Assembly: GCA_963169105.1 (NCBI GenBank) | Contig: OY720637.1 | Coordinates: 32,235,925 to 32,299,924, forward strand | DNA from: Ceriagrion tenellum | Lineage: Eukaryota; Arthropoda; Insecta; Odonata; Coenagrionidae | Direction of reading: 5' to 3' | DNA length: 64,000 nt | Shown here: positions 44,615 to 56,255 of the stretch, piece after piece | How the letters are laid out: each line of letters begins with the position of its first letter | How positions within the stretch are numbered: position 1 is the stretch's first letter | Translations under genes and position numbers: made by a program | Notes under the pieces: generated by a model | Database searches by the model: none | What the model was told of the DNA's origin: nothing | The model's input: the letters and a program-made list of their open reading frames with translations, nothing else

Positions 44615-45062
44615 GCCCACGATATTTTAGCCTCAGGTGAAGATAACGTTCCAGTAGACGCGAGTTTTCTTGACTATATAAAAGCATTTGATAAAGTGTC
44701 CCACAAAAAAAATTTTAATTAAACTAAAACCATACGACTTAGACGACGATGTAATTTCCTGGATCAGAGAATTCCTAACCAATCGTGTGCAGAGAGTAGT
44801 ATTAGATGAGTCCATTTCCAACGAGGTTAAATTTATTTCGGGTGTCCCACAGGGGAGTGTTATAGGTACACTTCCATTCCTTCTGTATATTAACGATATT
44901 GGTGAAGTAGTAGACAGTAAACTTCGACTATTCGCAGACGATGCCGCAGAGTACAGGAAAATCCGCAACGATTATGATAAGGAAGCATATAACATACCTG
45001 AAGTTGCTCCACCTATGTTCTGTAACGGTTGGCGGTTTAGTACTGAAACTTACATAGTTTAG
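44615..45062 (+). pseudogene. LINE reverse-transcriptase palm fragment, frameshifted
   Basis: Reads DASFLDYIKAFDKVSH up to an A8 run (44705-44712). After a frameshift it continues KILIKLKPYDLDDDVISWIR, EFLTNRVQRVVLDE, ISGVPQGSVIGTLPFLLYIN, DIGEVVDSKLRLFADDAAEY. These are conserved RT motifs of CR1/L2/Jockey-like LINEs: the D.SKAFD.V aspartate, PQGSV.GPL.F and F/YADD. The catalytic FADD is intact, but the copy is truncated on both sides and frameshifted, so it is dead. The family to which it belongs is not determined. It is the only RT-domain piece I see in the window. Confidence 0.9.
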
Positions 45063-45800
45063 AGAGTTGTCGTGCATACTTTAATTCGACAGCTGGGGAG
45101 GTTGTTTTGGGCGTTTGAGCCATTTTCTTTGGAAAAATAACCTCCACTTTTATTAATAACTGTTTAAGACGTGAGACGGAGAGAGAAAGTCCCGCGTCTA
45201 CAAGCTCTTAGTTTTTATTTATTTTTAATGCAAAAGAAGTGATGTTATTTACTAAATGTTTAACACAGCTGCAGATAAACTTTCTCCTCCCTAATACACT
45301 GTTTTTTCTTCAACTTCTGTTCAACTTGTATCATAGTGTTAAGGTAGTCGATTTTGAGAGTATGAAAAATAGAAAGCACCGAATAAGCTCATTTGGGTGG
45401 AAGCGGAAAGGTTCAAATACGATTTATTTTCTCATCTCAGGTCATCCTCATCATCAACCGGCAAAGTTGAGAGAAATCGAGCGATAATCAACTTCAATGA
45501 GCTGCTTTTTTCACCCGAAGTAAGGTTGGCTAATTTGGGACCGAAATCTTTGGTCATTTTCGCCATTTCACCAGTAAGAAGTAGCCTTATGAGTCATTTC
45601 TCAACACAGAAAGCTGAATGCAGTCAAACAAATCAAGTAGTTATGACAGCGTCAATCAATAAGACGATTCCCAAATGTACCCATACGATCAATTTAAAAA
45701 CCTCAACACGGTCTCATTTTCAGTATAATTTTTACAGTGATCTTTCTTCAATGCAGTAAGTAATTTCGCATGATGGATTATCCACGAGGAATATATTTAC
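45063..45800. other. No gene recognised
   Basis: Plus frames at 45239-45487 and 45397-45759 overlap and lack motifs. Confidence 0.3.
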
Positions 45801-45953
45801 CTGGTCCAAAGAAATGAACCACGGATCTCTGGCTACGGGAAAGCCACTATGGTATTCACGCTCTCTAGCTATTGCCGCTTCTGGAGGATTCAAGAAATTT
45901 TTTCCAAAATTCCACGAATATTTGAAAGGTAACTGCTTGGCGCGTCTTTGCAA
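45801..45953 (-). CDS. Candidate coding exon ending at a GTAAAT donor, unrecognised
   Basis: A minus-strand frame reads KYSWNFGKNFLNPPEAAIAR then EREYHSGFPVARDPWFISLD and Q, followed directly by CAG/GTAAAT, a good splice-donor match at 45800/45801. The residue mix looks protein-like and is not low-complexity. The upstream acceptor is uncertain; an AAGCAG lies near 45930. I do not recognise the family, and a chance frame of this size is common, so this is only a candidate. Confidence 0.22.
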
Positions 45954-46336
45954 ATGCCCGGCTAGGCAAGGCTTTTGATTCGATTACCCGTGCAGGAAGA
46001 TTTTTTATCTCATTGCAATTTCTACTTATTTTATCACCACATTTCAGGAACGGACGAAATTTTCAGTGGTTTTGTAGTGCAATGTTATTTTAAATAAAAA
46101 TTTCGAGAATTAAAACTGCTTCTTGAGAGATTGTGAGAAGTTGAGTCGTGATAGACAACTATTACCGTTTGAACTCCTGCAGTTATAATTTATACCCTAA
46201 GGTGATGATACCATAGATTATGCAACATAATTACTCAGTTAAAACACAGCGTACATCCTAAAATTAACCACATGAAAATTAATGTGTGTAGGCTACCTAC
46301 AAGTTATTACAAATTTATCATGGATCCCTCTCGTAA
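45954..46336. other. AT-rich, nothing recognised
   Basis: AT-rich sequence without supportable features. Confidence 0.35.
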
Positions 46337-46399
46337 TTGGAATCACCCTGTCGCACACATCTTAGTGGTAGCTTGCACGGTACTTAGTAGATTTAGATT
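46337..46399 (+). mobile_element. LINE-C 3' tail fragment
   Basis: Only the end is recognisable: TGGAATCACCCTGTCGCACA, TGGTAGCTTGCACGGTA and a tail GTAGATTTAGAT. Confidence 0.6.
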
Positions 46400-47196
46400 A
46401 TTTTGTCGGATCAGCTGATATATCAGCTGAGAAAGTTTTCCGGTTGCCGAATGCAGACGCTTCAGAAGCAATTAGGTTGGCAATAATTCAAACAAGTTGG
46501 TGTTCGAACATGGCAGCAGAGCTATGAAAAGAACAGGTTATAACTGCTGGAATGGAAGAAACAGAATTTCCACCTATTTTCACGCGTCTCGGCGGAAGCC
46601 GTAACAACTGCCTTAAAAAGGGATAACAGTTGATCGTCCTAATTTATGAAACATATTCGGCCACCTTCCACAAAAAAATTACACCCCACCATTAAAATAA
46701 GTTACGATAACTTTACGATATCAATAAATCACTTCGGGGTGGTAATTTTATGGCTTTATCTTGAGTTCGACCAGGGAGGCAGAATTTTATGTTTTTTACA
46801 AAAATTTATGGATCGATCCTAGGCGGACAGAAGGGAAGGATTATTTTTTGTGGTCAAATGGAAAAGGGGTCGTGGAGATACCCTAGGATCACATTTAAGG
46901 GCATGCTCACGAATCCCATCATCAACACGAACTTATACGAAAATAATCGGCCGATAAAAATCTTTCGAAAGCCAGCCTTTTAAACCCTTTCCCTTTCGGC
47001 TCCCTCGAGCGTTGCATGACGGGAACCCATTTGAGAGGTGAGCACACTGGAGGGGGAAATTATGAAGCCGTCCTTTATTTCACCAGTGTCAAGGCCAAGA
47101 CGTCAATAAATACGGGATGACATCCATTTGCGGCAGTAGAAGGAATTTGTGATATTAGTTCCGTTTTCTCTCTCAGGTCCGACGAAAAAGACTCCT
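46400..47196. other. No gene recognised
   Basis: Nothing supportable; one 64-codon plus frame without motif. Confidence 0.35.
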
Positions 47197-48222
47197 TCAT
47201 CTACATCAACGAAATACTATTCAAGCCACCACTAGGGTGTTTGGTACGGGGTGAATCCACACCAGGCATGCAGCACTCACCCTAGTTCAAATCAGAAACG
47301 CGCACGTTCCCCCGGATTCCAGGCGCAGGCCAAAAGCACTCAGGACAACAGTGCGCAGTCAGACCAGGAACTAGGAAAGTGATACGTAGAAGAACATGCT
47401 TCCATGCAGTAAACTACTCAAGATATAACAACTGGTTAGTATTATTAATGCAACATATAAATAGCACTGCAAGGTACTAAGGCATACAGGAGTATATCAT
47501 GCCGGAGAGAGGTTAGTATCTACAGTACACGTTAAGATATTTAGCACTACTGAAAAAACCTTTTTAACCTAGTCAGTATCCTAGAACTAATCTCTCTCAA
47601 CTATTATGGTATCCTATTGCATGCATGCTACCATGCAGTACACTACTCAAGATACAACTACTGGTAAGTATTATTGCTGCGACAAATATATAGCACTACA
47701 AGGTACTAAAATATGCAACAGTTTATCATGCCTAAGATTACTTGCGAGGTTAGTAGCTAATAATCATCTTAAGATATTTAGCACTACTGAAAAACCTATT
47801 AAACCTAGTTAATATCCTAGAACTGATGTATCGCAACTATTATGGTCCCTTATTGTATGTGGAAAAAATGAAATTTTAAATCTATCGGTTCTGCAGCCAA
47901 TTTCCTTTAGCATATTTCTGTGATAGTTTCTTCTGTATTAGTTTGGCTATAGCAATATATGATAAACATCCAGCAAAAAGAAATCTACATCAAACTTTCG
48001 TAAAAGGTTTAACCAATATTTTTCCCTTCGATCGGATAGATGTTCCCACCCTATTTTCCTCAACAATTTAGTAACACTGCTATGTTTATCGTAACCATTT
48101 TTAACAAATCTAGTTGCCCTCCGCTGTATTCGATCTATATCTGAATCTAGTCCTACTTCATGAGGGTTATATATACTAGCGGCGTACTCCAAGTGAGATC
48201 TCACGAGAGAAAAGAGGTCTTA
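47197..48222 (-). mobile_element. LINE-C fragments with internally duplicated UTR (copy C6)
   Basis: The tail and a worn hairpin (47197-47260) lead into the C 3' UTR to about 47610. Then a second, diverged copy of the UTR (47625-47815) repeats 47395-47580. After that comes the coding end (47845-48222), in which YDKHSSVTKLLRKIGWEHLS and a RSHLEYAASIYNPHEVGLDS segment are open on the minus strand. It may be one copy with a duplication or two nested copies. Confidence 0.8.
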
Positions 48223-48299
48223 CGAGTCTCCTTTCGTAGCTAATTTTTTGTTTTGTTTTAGTCAAATTCTTCATTTACGAAGCACAAATCAAGTCAATT

Positions 48300-48780
48300 C
48301 TAAGGTATTTCGTGTGGAGTGATTCCTCACCGTAACACTCAGCTCAATTCTAGTCCTAGCACAATTTAGATCTTCGCACGGTTCCCTGGCCGTAAGACAC
48401 TGACCAAACAGCAGTCAGGAGAGGAATGTGCGCTCAAACTGGAATTTATGAGAGTACTACCGAGGTGAATATGCCAACTCGCAGTAGAATGGCTATGTAA
48501 CAACTAATGATTAGTATTACCAATACTTTTAAGTCATGAAAACTACGAGATACCAATTCTTGCGGAAATCAAAGCCATGAGGAAAATTTCAGGCGGGATA
48601 GGTAAAAATTATACTAACACATTTTAAAACACAAGCACAAAGTCTAGCACAAGTCTATTCTAGTCTACTTAGAGAGGCTGGATGGATTTGATTTATCGCA
48701 ACCATTATGATCCCTGATGGTATGAGGAAAAAATTAATTTCATATCTATTGTTGCGAGGATCTACTTCTTTCAATTAACA
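48300..48780 (-). mobile_element. Diverged LINE-C-like fragment (copy C8)
   Basis: The C 3' UTR landmarks appear in order but heavily mutated: a GGAGTGATTCC block at 48318, a CAGTCAGGA segment, and TTGATTTATCGCAACCATTA near 48690. No tail is recognisable. Confidence 0.5.
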
Positions 48781-50338
48781 CCAGAGGTGGCTGCAGATGA
48801 TGCTGATTAGGCAAGGGGAATGTACAAAAAAAACTTGGTGTTAATTAGGTCGACTAGATACCGTAAAGAAAATGAGAAAGGGAAACCGCTAATCGGAAAG
48901 TTATAAAATTCCATTTTTTCCGCATACGATAAGAAATTACATTAGCAGTGATCGAAGTCCCTATTAATATAAATAATAACGATAATGAAAGGCTGCGTTG
49001 ATTTCCGCATTTTTTGCGCTAATAATTTAAAAAATAGTTTTTCTTTCAATTTATTATTATTTCTGCACAAGATGCAAATTTCACTTTTCATTAATATTAA
49101 TCGGTAATATGAAATCACAAAGTATATTTTGTATTTTAACATGAATGAGCTACGATAAACGCCCACCGAGATTTATGCAACGGCCTATTCGGAATAATAT
49201 GAGTGATATCTAGAGACCTTATTATACATTAAATCTATCGATGATGATAAATTTATTTTAATTTGATAAAATTACTTATACATGTACGATAGTATGAATG
49301 CAGGTTAGCGCATGTCTGATATGTAAAAAAAACTCTCTACCTGACTAAGCTTAATGCTGCGAAAATCATAGTCTCTATGACATTTGCAGCATAAATTTTG
49401 GATATCGTTCGTCGCAATTCATTACCTATCATATATTGCTGATATTTGGTCATTCTATAACTTATGGTTTTTATAAGATCTGTTGCATTCACTGCTAAAA
49501 TCTTCGTTGAAAACTCACCCCCTGCCATCCATCCATGAAGAAGTATACAGGATACTAAGTAGGTGTACTTGGGAGTTGCAATATATTTCCTTCTCATCCT
49601 CCTCCATCCCCTCTACTTCCTTCCCCCTCATGCCTCCCACGTTCATGATCGCTCCTTATATTTCTTCATGACCAACATTGATTTGATTTTTTTTGGTTAA
49701 TGCTATTCATTTTGACTTCTCATGACTTATCATCAACCTGTATATTTTGTAATTACTCCGAAGGAGGTCTAATTAAGACCTACCAGTGTCAGATACTTCA
49801 GGAAACTGCACATTATCTCACACATTACTCCTCAGCTATATGTTTTCAGTTCCACGATCTGAACCTCAGTCACCACCACCCTTATTCCACCCCTGAAAGC
49901 GCTCCAGCAAGCGACTTTTAAAAATCTCCAAGCGGGCTTACAGACCCTTTTACGTACGCAATCCATGTCAAAAATCACTTGCTACGAGTGTCTCGCGCAA
50001 TAAACTTGCCAGTGTAAGCGCACCTTTGCATGCAGAAATGGGTGAAACATGGCAGACATTAGTATACATCTTTCTAATGTAAATGTCATTAATGCAGAAA
50101 CAAACAATTCTGCCAGGGGATTAAATTGTAATAAATTTTTTACAAATATCACACCTTAAGCTTTCAGCTACTGGGAAATTACTGCAAAAATTGAAATTGA
50201 AAAGCGTTTATTCAACGAAATGGCCCTAATTTCAGCTCTCATTGTAGAAAAAAGTTAATCATCGTCGACTTGAAAGATCATCTGCATTATTATCATTATC
50301 ATGACGCCTCATTACATTTTCAGGTCTGACGGAAGCGA
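48781..50338. other. No gene; possible worn LINE hairpin at 49505-49565
   Basis: Mostly AT-rich. At 49515-49565, CACCCCCTGCCATCCATCC and a GTAGGTG-like end resemble a decayed plus-strand LINE 3' end. Otherwise nothing. Confidence 0.35.
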
Positions 50339-50555
50339 TAAAATAAGAGGGGTACACTGCCAAACAGATAGGTACAAAAACTCGTTCTTTCCGTAAACAA
50401 GATGCGACCGCAATGAAAATTGAGCTCCACTCAATACACTCTCAGAACACACGTCGCCGTTTCACCTCCCAAAACCTTACATCTTTACACGGCTAGTGTT
50501 CTAACACCCCCTCCATACGTCCATGAGACAGCTTGCAGGGTAGTATGTAGATGTA
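50339..50555 (+). mobile_element. LINE-E fragment (copy E3)
   Basis: The last codons read KIRGVHCQTDRYKNSFFP then a stop, paralleling KIREIDCRTDRFKMSFFP of family A. The E 3' UTR follows, then a worn hairpin (about 50505-50540) and the tail GTAGATGTAGAT. Confidence 0.8.
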
Positions 50556-50599
50556 GATCGTCAATCTGTTTATTCGAACTTGCTCTGGACTTAACTTGA

Positions 50600-50680
50600 T
50601 ATTTTATTTATACTGGGTTAGATGAGGCGCCTCTTCGCCTATCCCCGCCTCTTCCTCCAACCCAGAGCTCTCACTGGTAC
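50600..50680 (-). mobile_element. SINE S2 3' fragment
   Basis: The minus strand matches the S2 end: GGGTTGGAGGAAGAGGCGGG, CATCTAACCCAGTATAAATAAA. The head is absent. Confidence 0.55.
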
Positions 50681-50689
50681 AGATATTTC

Positions 50690-51727
50690 ACATTTTACAG
50701 AGTTTTAATTTAATATAGAGTTTCAAATTATTATTCTAGATTGATAATCAAGGCTATATTCTAGAGTCAGTTTTCAGTTCATTTTTCATTGGTTTTTTTT
50801 TGAGGACGTCTAATCACGACGGACCAGCCCCTTATACATCTGGGAACTGAGTTATCTCACACATCACTCCTCAGCAAAAGGTTTTCAGTTCCACGATCTG
50901 ACCCTCAGTCACCACCACCCAAATTCCGCTCCTGGAAGTCCCACAACCCATTCTCCTAAACTCCTCAACAACGTCGCCGCAACCATACAATTCTTCCACC
51001 CTCCCCCGACACGCCAATCCGGAGGCTTCATCCCTCTTACCCATTAGGGCGCTTGCCTCTCCCACTGAGACGGTTCCTCTCACATCCTCAACTCCTGCCC
51101 GGAGAGCAGAGATAAAAAAAAAGAAGCATCACTTCCAGCCGGAGTCCTCCTTCCACGCTTCTCATCTCATCCCAACTCAAAAGGAGCCTCCTACCGCAGT
51201 TACGCGTTCCCACAAAAATCCCCTCACCCTGCTCTGGTCAGCTGATTAGTCCGAAAAGGTGGAGAGGGTTTTTAATGGAAGGGTGCGGTGGAGAGAGATA
51301 GAGAGATGGAGAGGGAAGAAAAATGTATGGCGTATAACCTGCAGGTTTGGGAATCAGGGGCGGAGTTTTTCGGGAGGGTGGGGGGGGGGGAATTGGGGAA
51401 GGAAGGAAACATACGACGGTTTGGTTCTCCCAGGAGAGTGGGGGAAACGAGGCAGGAAAAAATTTACGGTCCCGGGTAATAAGAGCGGATGGGAATGGGG
51501 ATAAGCCATTTGCAGCACGGTCACTTTTTCTCTTATCTTCAGAGGAAACCTGGAAGCTAGTGGAAGTCCCGGCAATGAGGCAAGCCACATAAATTGCACG
51601 GGGTTCCTTGCAGGAGACTTTGAACTAGCAGGACCGCTCCATGACGCCCCATTTCTATATGGACTGGCGAGCAATGGTCCGGAATGTCAACATCATGAAC
51701 GAGGAAAATTTATGTCCGTACTGCCGC
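50690..51727. other. No gene recognised; GC-rich part
   Basis: From 50930 to 51620 the sequence is GC-rich and strand-skewed. Overlapping frames on both strands are Gly/Arg-rich or Pro/Ser-rich, which is a compositional effect. Confidence 0.4.
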
Positions 51728-51950
51728 AAATTCTCTACCTATACATCTACATGGCACCCTGCAAGCCATCTTGAGGATGTATGGTAAGGGAGAACTACAC
51801 ATCAGGCAAGCAACACAGCCAAATACACTCAATGCCTTCAACAGTCGTAAATCAGTAGATAGGTTTGTCGCGACCAACTATTCCAATATCGCCTCCAACG
51901 ATCACCTCAATCCTACATAATCCTAATTTCATAAAGGTACGGTTGAGTAT
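51728..51950 (-). mobile_element. LINE tail fragment, type F
   Basis: The minus-strand end has a hexamer tail (51739-51752) and a hairpin-like block (about 51754-51795, GCAGGGTGCC with CTTACC as a weak partner). It is followed by UTR sequence not matched to families A to E. Confidence 0.5.
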
Positions 51951-52009
51951 TTTTTACACCTTTTAGTTTAAGCAGGTACGCTTATGTGGATAGAATCAAT
52001 GTAGGATAT

Positions 52010-52250
52010 TTAGGTAAATCTTAAAGTGCCCAGGTATTGCTATTACCTAACACCATACCAAAGGTAACATGTATTTATCGTCCCATAAAATTAGTGAAGA
52101 GTGTAATTAGAGTAACTCTCCACCTGATATCTAGGAGGAATTCGGGATTTAACTGAAAGTCCTCAGCAGCTACTTGAGCCAGAGCCCTCAGGATACCCAC
52201 CACCACTCACCCTTAAGATGGCTCGTAGGGTATCATGCAGATAGAAAGAT
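52010..52250 (+). mobile_element. LINE tail fragment, type G
   Basis: Ends with CACTCACCCTTAAGATGGCT, then CGTAGGGTATCATGCAGATAG, a worn hairpin and tail. The upstream UTR is not matched to A to E. It converges on type F at 51728, though the two lie about 60 bp apart at their distal ends. Confidence 0.4.
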
Positions 52251-52749
52251 AGTCTTAAGACACCGAAAGAACCCAGTCCGCTCGGAAAGAAGTGAGTTGA
52301 AGACAAGGTAAGGAATCGGTACAATAACAAGACGAATACTCATCCAAAATAAAATTTAGCAAGATCCAGATATTATTCAATACAATTAAATCGAGAAAGG
52401 GAAATGACAATGACATAGTAATCTCCTTGAATATATGACGAAAAAAATGCGTATCGAAATTTAGATAAATTCATTGGTATAAGGATTTGCTACGCGTGCG
52501 GCATATCGATTTTCGCATTGATCCAACGAAAAAAATCAACAAATATTTCATCCAAGTAGTTAATTTAAGCACAAAAAATATCACCCCTGTGTAGTTTTAC
52601 TGATTGATGCAAAAACTTATCACTTGAAATCTTGTAAATTTCTTTTTATCCTTCATCAACATTACAATCACGTCACCAACTCGTCTGTTTACTAAGAGAC
52701 AAATGTAACAAACATCTGCCATATGGCAACCAACATCAATAACTTCTCT
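52251..52749. other. AT-rich, no gene recognised
   Basis: Nothing supportable. Confidence 0.35.
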
Positions 52750-53328
52750 ATTAGGATGGGAATTAGGATGGGAATCGCTATCACAGCGTAGATTATAGGC
52801 TTAACCTCCTAAATAAATTTCAGGAAAATCATTTTACTGACGACGTAAAAAACATACTATTAACCCCTTCGTACTACGGCAGATTAGATCGCGCCAATAA
52901 AATTAGAGAGCTAGATTGTAGAACCGATAGGTATAAAATGTCATTTTTTTCCGCGTACCATTCGGGACCATAACAGCTGTGATCGTCGTCATGAATAGTT
53001 CGAGTATTGACAATAGGCAGGCAGTAAATCTTTCTCATTATATTCTCTACTCTCTTATTTATGCATGATGTAAATATTGATGTTCTTATTTATGCATGAT
53101 ATTTTGAATATGTGGTAGTAGTATTTGTATCCCTTGCATGTTAGAACGATTGAAGATAGAATGTTTGTTGGGTATTAGATTTTTAATTGGCGCTTTGCAT
53201 GTGTGGTAGGCGGGTTTTAATGTAATGTCGGTGTTCTACCATATCATTCATGCATGCCTGGTGCGAAAGCACCCCCTGCCACACACCCTTTGGGTGGCTT
53301 GCAGGGTATGACGTAGATGTAGATGTAT
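52750..53328 (+). mobile_element. LINE-B fragment (copy B1)
   Basis: Begins with a doubled TTAGGATGGGAA (52752-52774), then the B coding end with small deletions and frameshifts, the B 3' UTR, a hairpin (53272-53306) and a GTAGATGTAGATGTA tail. Over their common length it is nearly identical to copy B2 at 59131. Confidence 0.88.
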
Positions 53329-53423
53329 ATCTATAACAACCCCTATCAGGGGAGTTATGTGGATACGAAGGGACTTCTTGAACTAAGCTGAAGTATCGTA
53401 GTGGTAACTATGACCACCGAGAG

Positions 53424-53575
53424 TTGGTTGGTTATTCAGGGTGCCGACCAGCCATTGAGGTAATTTGTGACATTGAAGCAGGCGGTTAGTTGCTAAGGGA
53501 AGGATTATTTGTCGAATGAAGTAAGTGTGGAGAGGACATCGGCAATAAGCCAATTTCCAAAGAAAATAAACATGG
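53424..53575 (-). mobile_element. Decayed SINE S1 fragment
   Basis: The minus strand matches the S1 3' half in order: the TTGGTTATT start, the TGCCGACCAGCCATTGAGG block, the GTAATTTGTGACATT block and the CATCGGCAATAAGCC block. It carries many substitutions. Confidence 0.5.
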
Positions 53576-53682
53576 GGTCGAAATGTTATCGCCATTTTCG
53601 GCGGATGGATTTCGGAGTTTTCTGGGAGGATGAAATCCGCATTGAATTAGGAGACTTTTATTTTCCCTCCTTGTGAGAGAAA

Positions 53683-53775
53683 AAATTGACATAATAAATC
53701 TATCGGTTCCACAGTCAATTTCTTAAATATTACGTCTGTGATAATTCTTTATCCTTATTCTGCTACGAAATACTA
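53683..53775 (-). mobile_element. LINE coding-end fragment (B/C-like)
   Basis: The antisense of the KIREIDCRTDRF segment is visible (AAATCTATCGGTTCCACAGT), cut off on both sides. Confidence 0.55.
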
Positions 53776-53904
53776 AGTGCACATCGTGCATTCTCCTGTT
53801 AAACATGTGTACATCTCCCCATTAAAGTAATCGCAAAGTACATTTATACGGATAATACTTCCATAATTGGTGGAAGGCATAGAGATCCTGTGAAATGTTA
53901 CCTC

Positions 53905-53990
53905 GTGGTAAATAAGAGAGATAGATTGTAGAACCGATAGGTATAAAATGTCTTCTTTTCCGCGTTCCATTCGGGACCGTAACTACTGAC
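53905..53990 (+). mobile_element. LINE-B coding-end fragment
   Basis: NKREIDCRTDRYKMSSFPRSIRDRN-like sequence in the order found in family B, without UTR. Confidence 0.6.
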
Positions 53991-54076
53991 TCATTAATTA
54001 CGTGTTAATTCGTATTAATTGTTATTAAAATTTAATTTTTAATAAAATAATTAATTGTTATTAAAAATTAAACTCA

Positions 54077-54564
54077 CGTATTAATTGAAGAACTAGGATG
54101 GGAATTACTATCAGAACGCAGGTTAAAATTTAGGTTAAACCTTTTAAGTAAATTCGAAACCGAGTTGTTCACATATGACGTTAGATATGTATTGAGAACC
54201 CCTGCGTATTATGCTAGGTTTGATCATATTAACAAGATTAGAGAGATAGATTTTCGTACCGATAGATTTAAAATGTCATTTTTCCCTCGTACTATAAGAG
54301 AGAACAATAGGCAGCGTAGCAAAGGGATAGGTAGGTGAAATATAGTAAGAGTAGTCTGTAGTGCATGATGCATGTAATAACAACCAATAATCTCATACTT
54401 ATTATGTAGATACTAACCATCTAGCTGCATGTGACCCTGTTCTCTAGCATGTCTCCCTTAAATATCCTACTTGCATGGCAATAGTGGATGTTTGGTGATC
54501 TTACCTCCCTGCCACACACCCCCGGGGTGGCTCGCATGGTATTACGTAGATATAGATGTAGATG
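54077..54564 (+). mobile_element. LINE-A fragment (copy A3)
   Basis: Coding end from EELGWELLSERR to RTIRENNRQRSK, then the A 3' UTR, hairpin (about 54506-54538) and a tail with GTAGATATAGATGTAGATG. An AT-rich stretch of TTAATTaa-type repeats (53995-54075) lies before it. LINE-B copy B3 begins 3 bp after its tail. Confidence 0.88.
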
Positions 54565-54566
54565 CA

Positions 54567-54845
54567 CTGTGATCGTCGTCATGAATAGTGCGAATAGTGG
54601 CAATATCTAGACAGTAGATCTTCCTCTTTATATTCTCTACATTCTTACTTATGCATGATCTAAATATTGGTTGACGATAGGTTTCTTGGTCAATAGATTT
54701 TTAATTGGCGCGTTGCATGTGTCGTACGCTGGTTTCAATGTAATTTCGGTGTTCTGCCGTATTATTGATGCATGCCTGGCGTGGAATCACCCCCTGCCAC
54801 ACACCCTTTGGGTGGCTTGCAGGGTGTGATGTAGACGCAGATGTT
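54567..54845 (+). mobile_element. LINE-B 3' end (copy B3)
   Basis: Starts at the end of the B coding region (CTGTGATCGTCGTCATGAAT) and has the 3' UTR with a deletion of about 60 bp. A hairpin (54790-54824) and a worn tail GTAGACGCAGATGTTAG follow. LINE-D copy D8 starts at once. Confidence 0.85.
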
Positions 54846-54847
54846 AG

Positions 54848-55346
54848 TGTAAGGTACCTCTTATGTAAATATAAAATTGATTTATTGTCAGACGAAGTTT
54901 TCAATATCTTACTAACTCCAACATACTATGGTAGATCAGACCATGATAATAAAATGAGGGAAATAGATTGTAGAACAGAGGGTTTAAAAATTCAATTCCT
55001 CCGCGATCAATAAGAGGTCTTGATGACTTCTCTATGTCTTTGAATTAGGTCAGTTGAAAGGTAGTCTAGCTGATTAATTCATATGCACTTCAATTCATGT
55101 TTCTAAATCTGCTGAGTAGTGCTAACACCATGTTTTGCATGTTTCCTAAAAATCTCTTATGTCACGTTTACGTGGTTACATTATGGATTATTTTAGTAGT
55201 TTCTGTAGCACTTTTAGATTACCGACAGTGTGGTGCTTGTTGGTGAAAGGAAATTTCTTCACTGTAGTTCATGTTGGTGATAAGTCACCCTTGTCAAACA
55301 TCCCTGTGGTGGCTTGCAGGGTAATAAGCAGTTGTAGGTAGATGTA
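54848..55346 (+). mobile_element. LINE-D fragment (copy D8)
   Basis: Coding end with FNILLTPTYYGRSDHDNKMR, EIDCRTEGLK, then the D 3' UTR, a worn hairpin (55285-55320) and a tail with GTAGGTAGATGTA. Confidence 0.85.
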
Positions 55347-56255
55347 CCTGCTGGCCTAAGGAATACTTCGTTAAATCTTTATTTCGGTGGTTTAGGGAAA
55401 CAAATTTTCGTTTTATCAAAAAGAATACAGCGAGGAACTTTCCATATTTCCCCGAAAACGAATAGCCTTTGCAATCAGAAATCATGGACAGCGGTGCTAT
55501 GTTCATTAGTTTAAGAAACTGAGTGCCCATACCAATCTACGTGAGGAACCTACTCTGTAGGCACTAACTCGAAGGTGTTGGGCTCGCCAGAGAGCAAAAG
55601 GTGATACAATCAGGCTTCGAGGGAATTGCTTTTTGGTGGGAATGAGGGTTGGAGGGATAGCGCGAGAGGGAAAGGGGAGGCAAAAGAATCTTTCCGTCAC
55701 GGACGTCGCATTTCTTTAATTTTCCTCCGCTGCCCCGCGTGAGATAAATATTTCTCCCCGTCCAGGCTGGAGGCAAGGCGAGAGTGGAATTTTCCACTGG
55801 CCCTCGCCCGCCGTACGTCAAACCCGGCCGGCCCCGGGTCTGCCTTTCTGCATCTCGCTTTGCCGTTGCCGAAAAAAGGCCTCCATCAACCCAACCTCTC
55901 CCATATTATCATCCGACCCTTTTTCTCCGAGATGAGGACGAGGAATGCAATCCCTACGACTTCGGGGTGCAGGTTGTAGAGGGGGGAGCGGGATATAGGA
56001 CTGAAGGACGAGGAGGGATCTCAACGACCTTTTCCTCTCAGAGAATCGCCACTGATTCCGCTCTAGGGCATCTAGTTCCACCTGCCCAGCCCACCAAGAT
56101 TGCTACGTTAGGTCTCCTTCCTCGCCTATTTCAGGTGTATTTTTTTATGCATAGTCACTCTAAACTTTCCTTCGTGAAGAGGTTTTATCTGTCCCGATGA
56201 ACGGCGATGAATGCATCAGAAGATGCTCAAGGAATTTTACTTTTTTATGACCGAG
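55347..56255. other. No gene recognised; GC-rich part
   Basis: 55560-56100 is GC-rich with overlapping frames on both strands, the longest 138 codons on plus (55784-56200). None has a motif I recognise. Confidence 0.35.

Noticed and set aside
51238..51674. Cluster of Gly/Arg-rich and Pro/Ser-rich frames on both strands
   Set aside because: Explained by G-rich/C-rich strand skew of the DNA.
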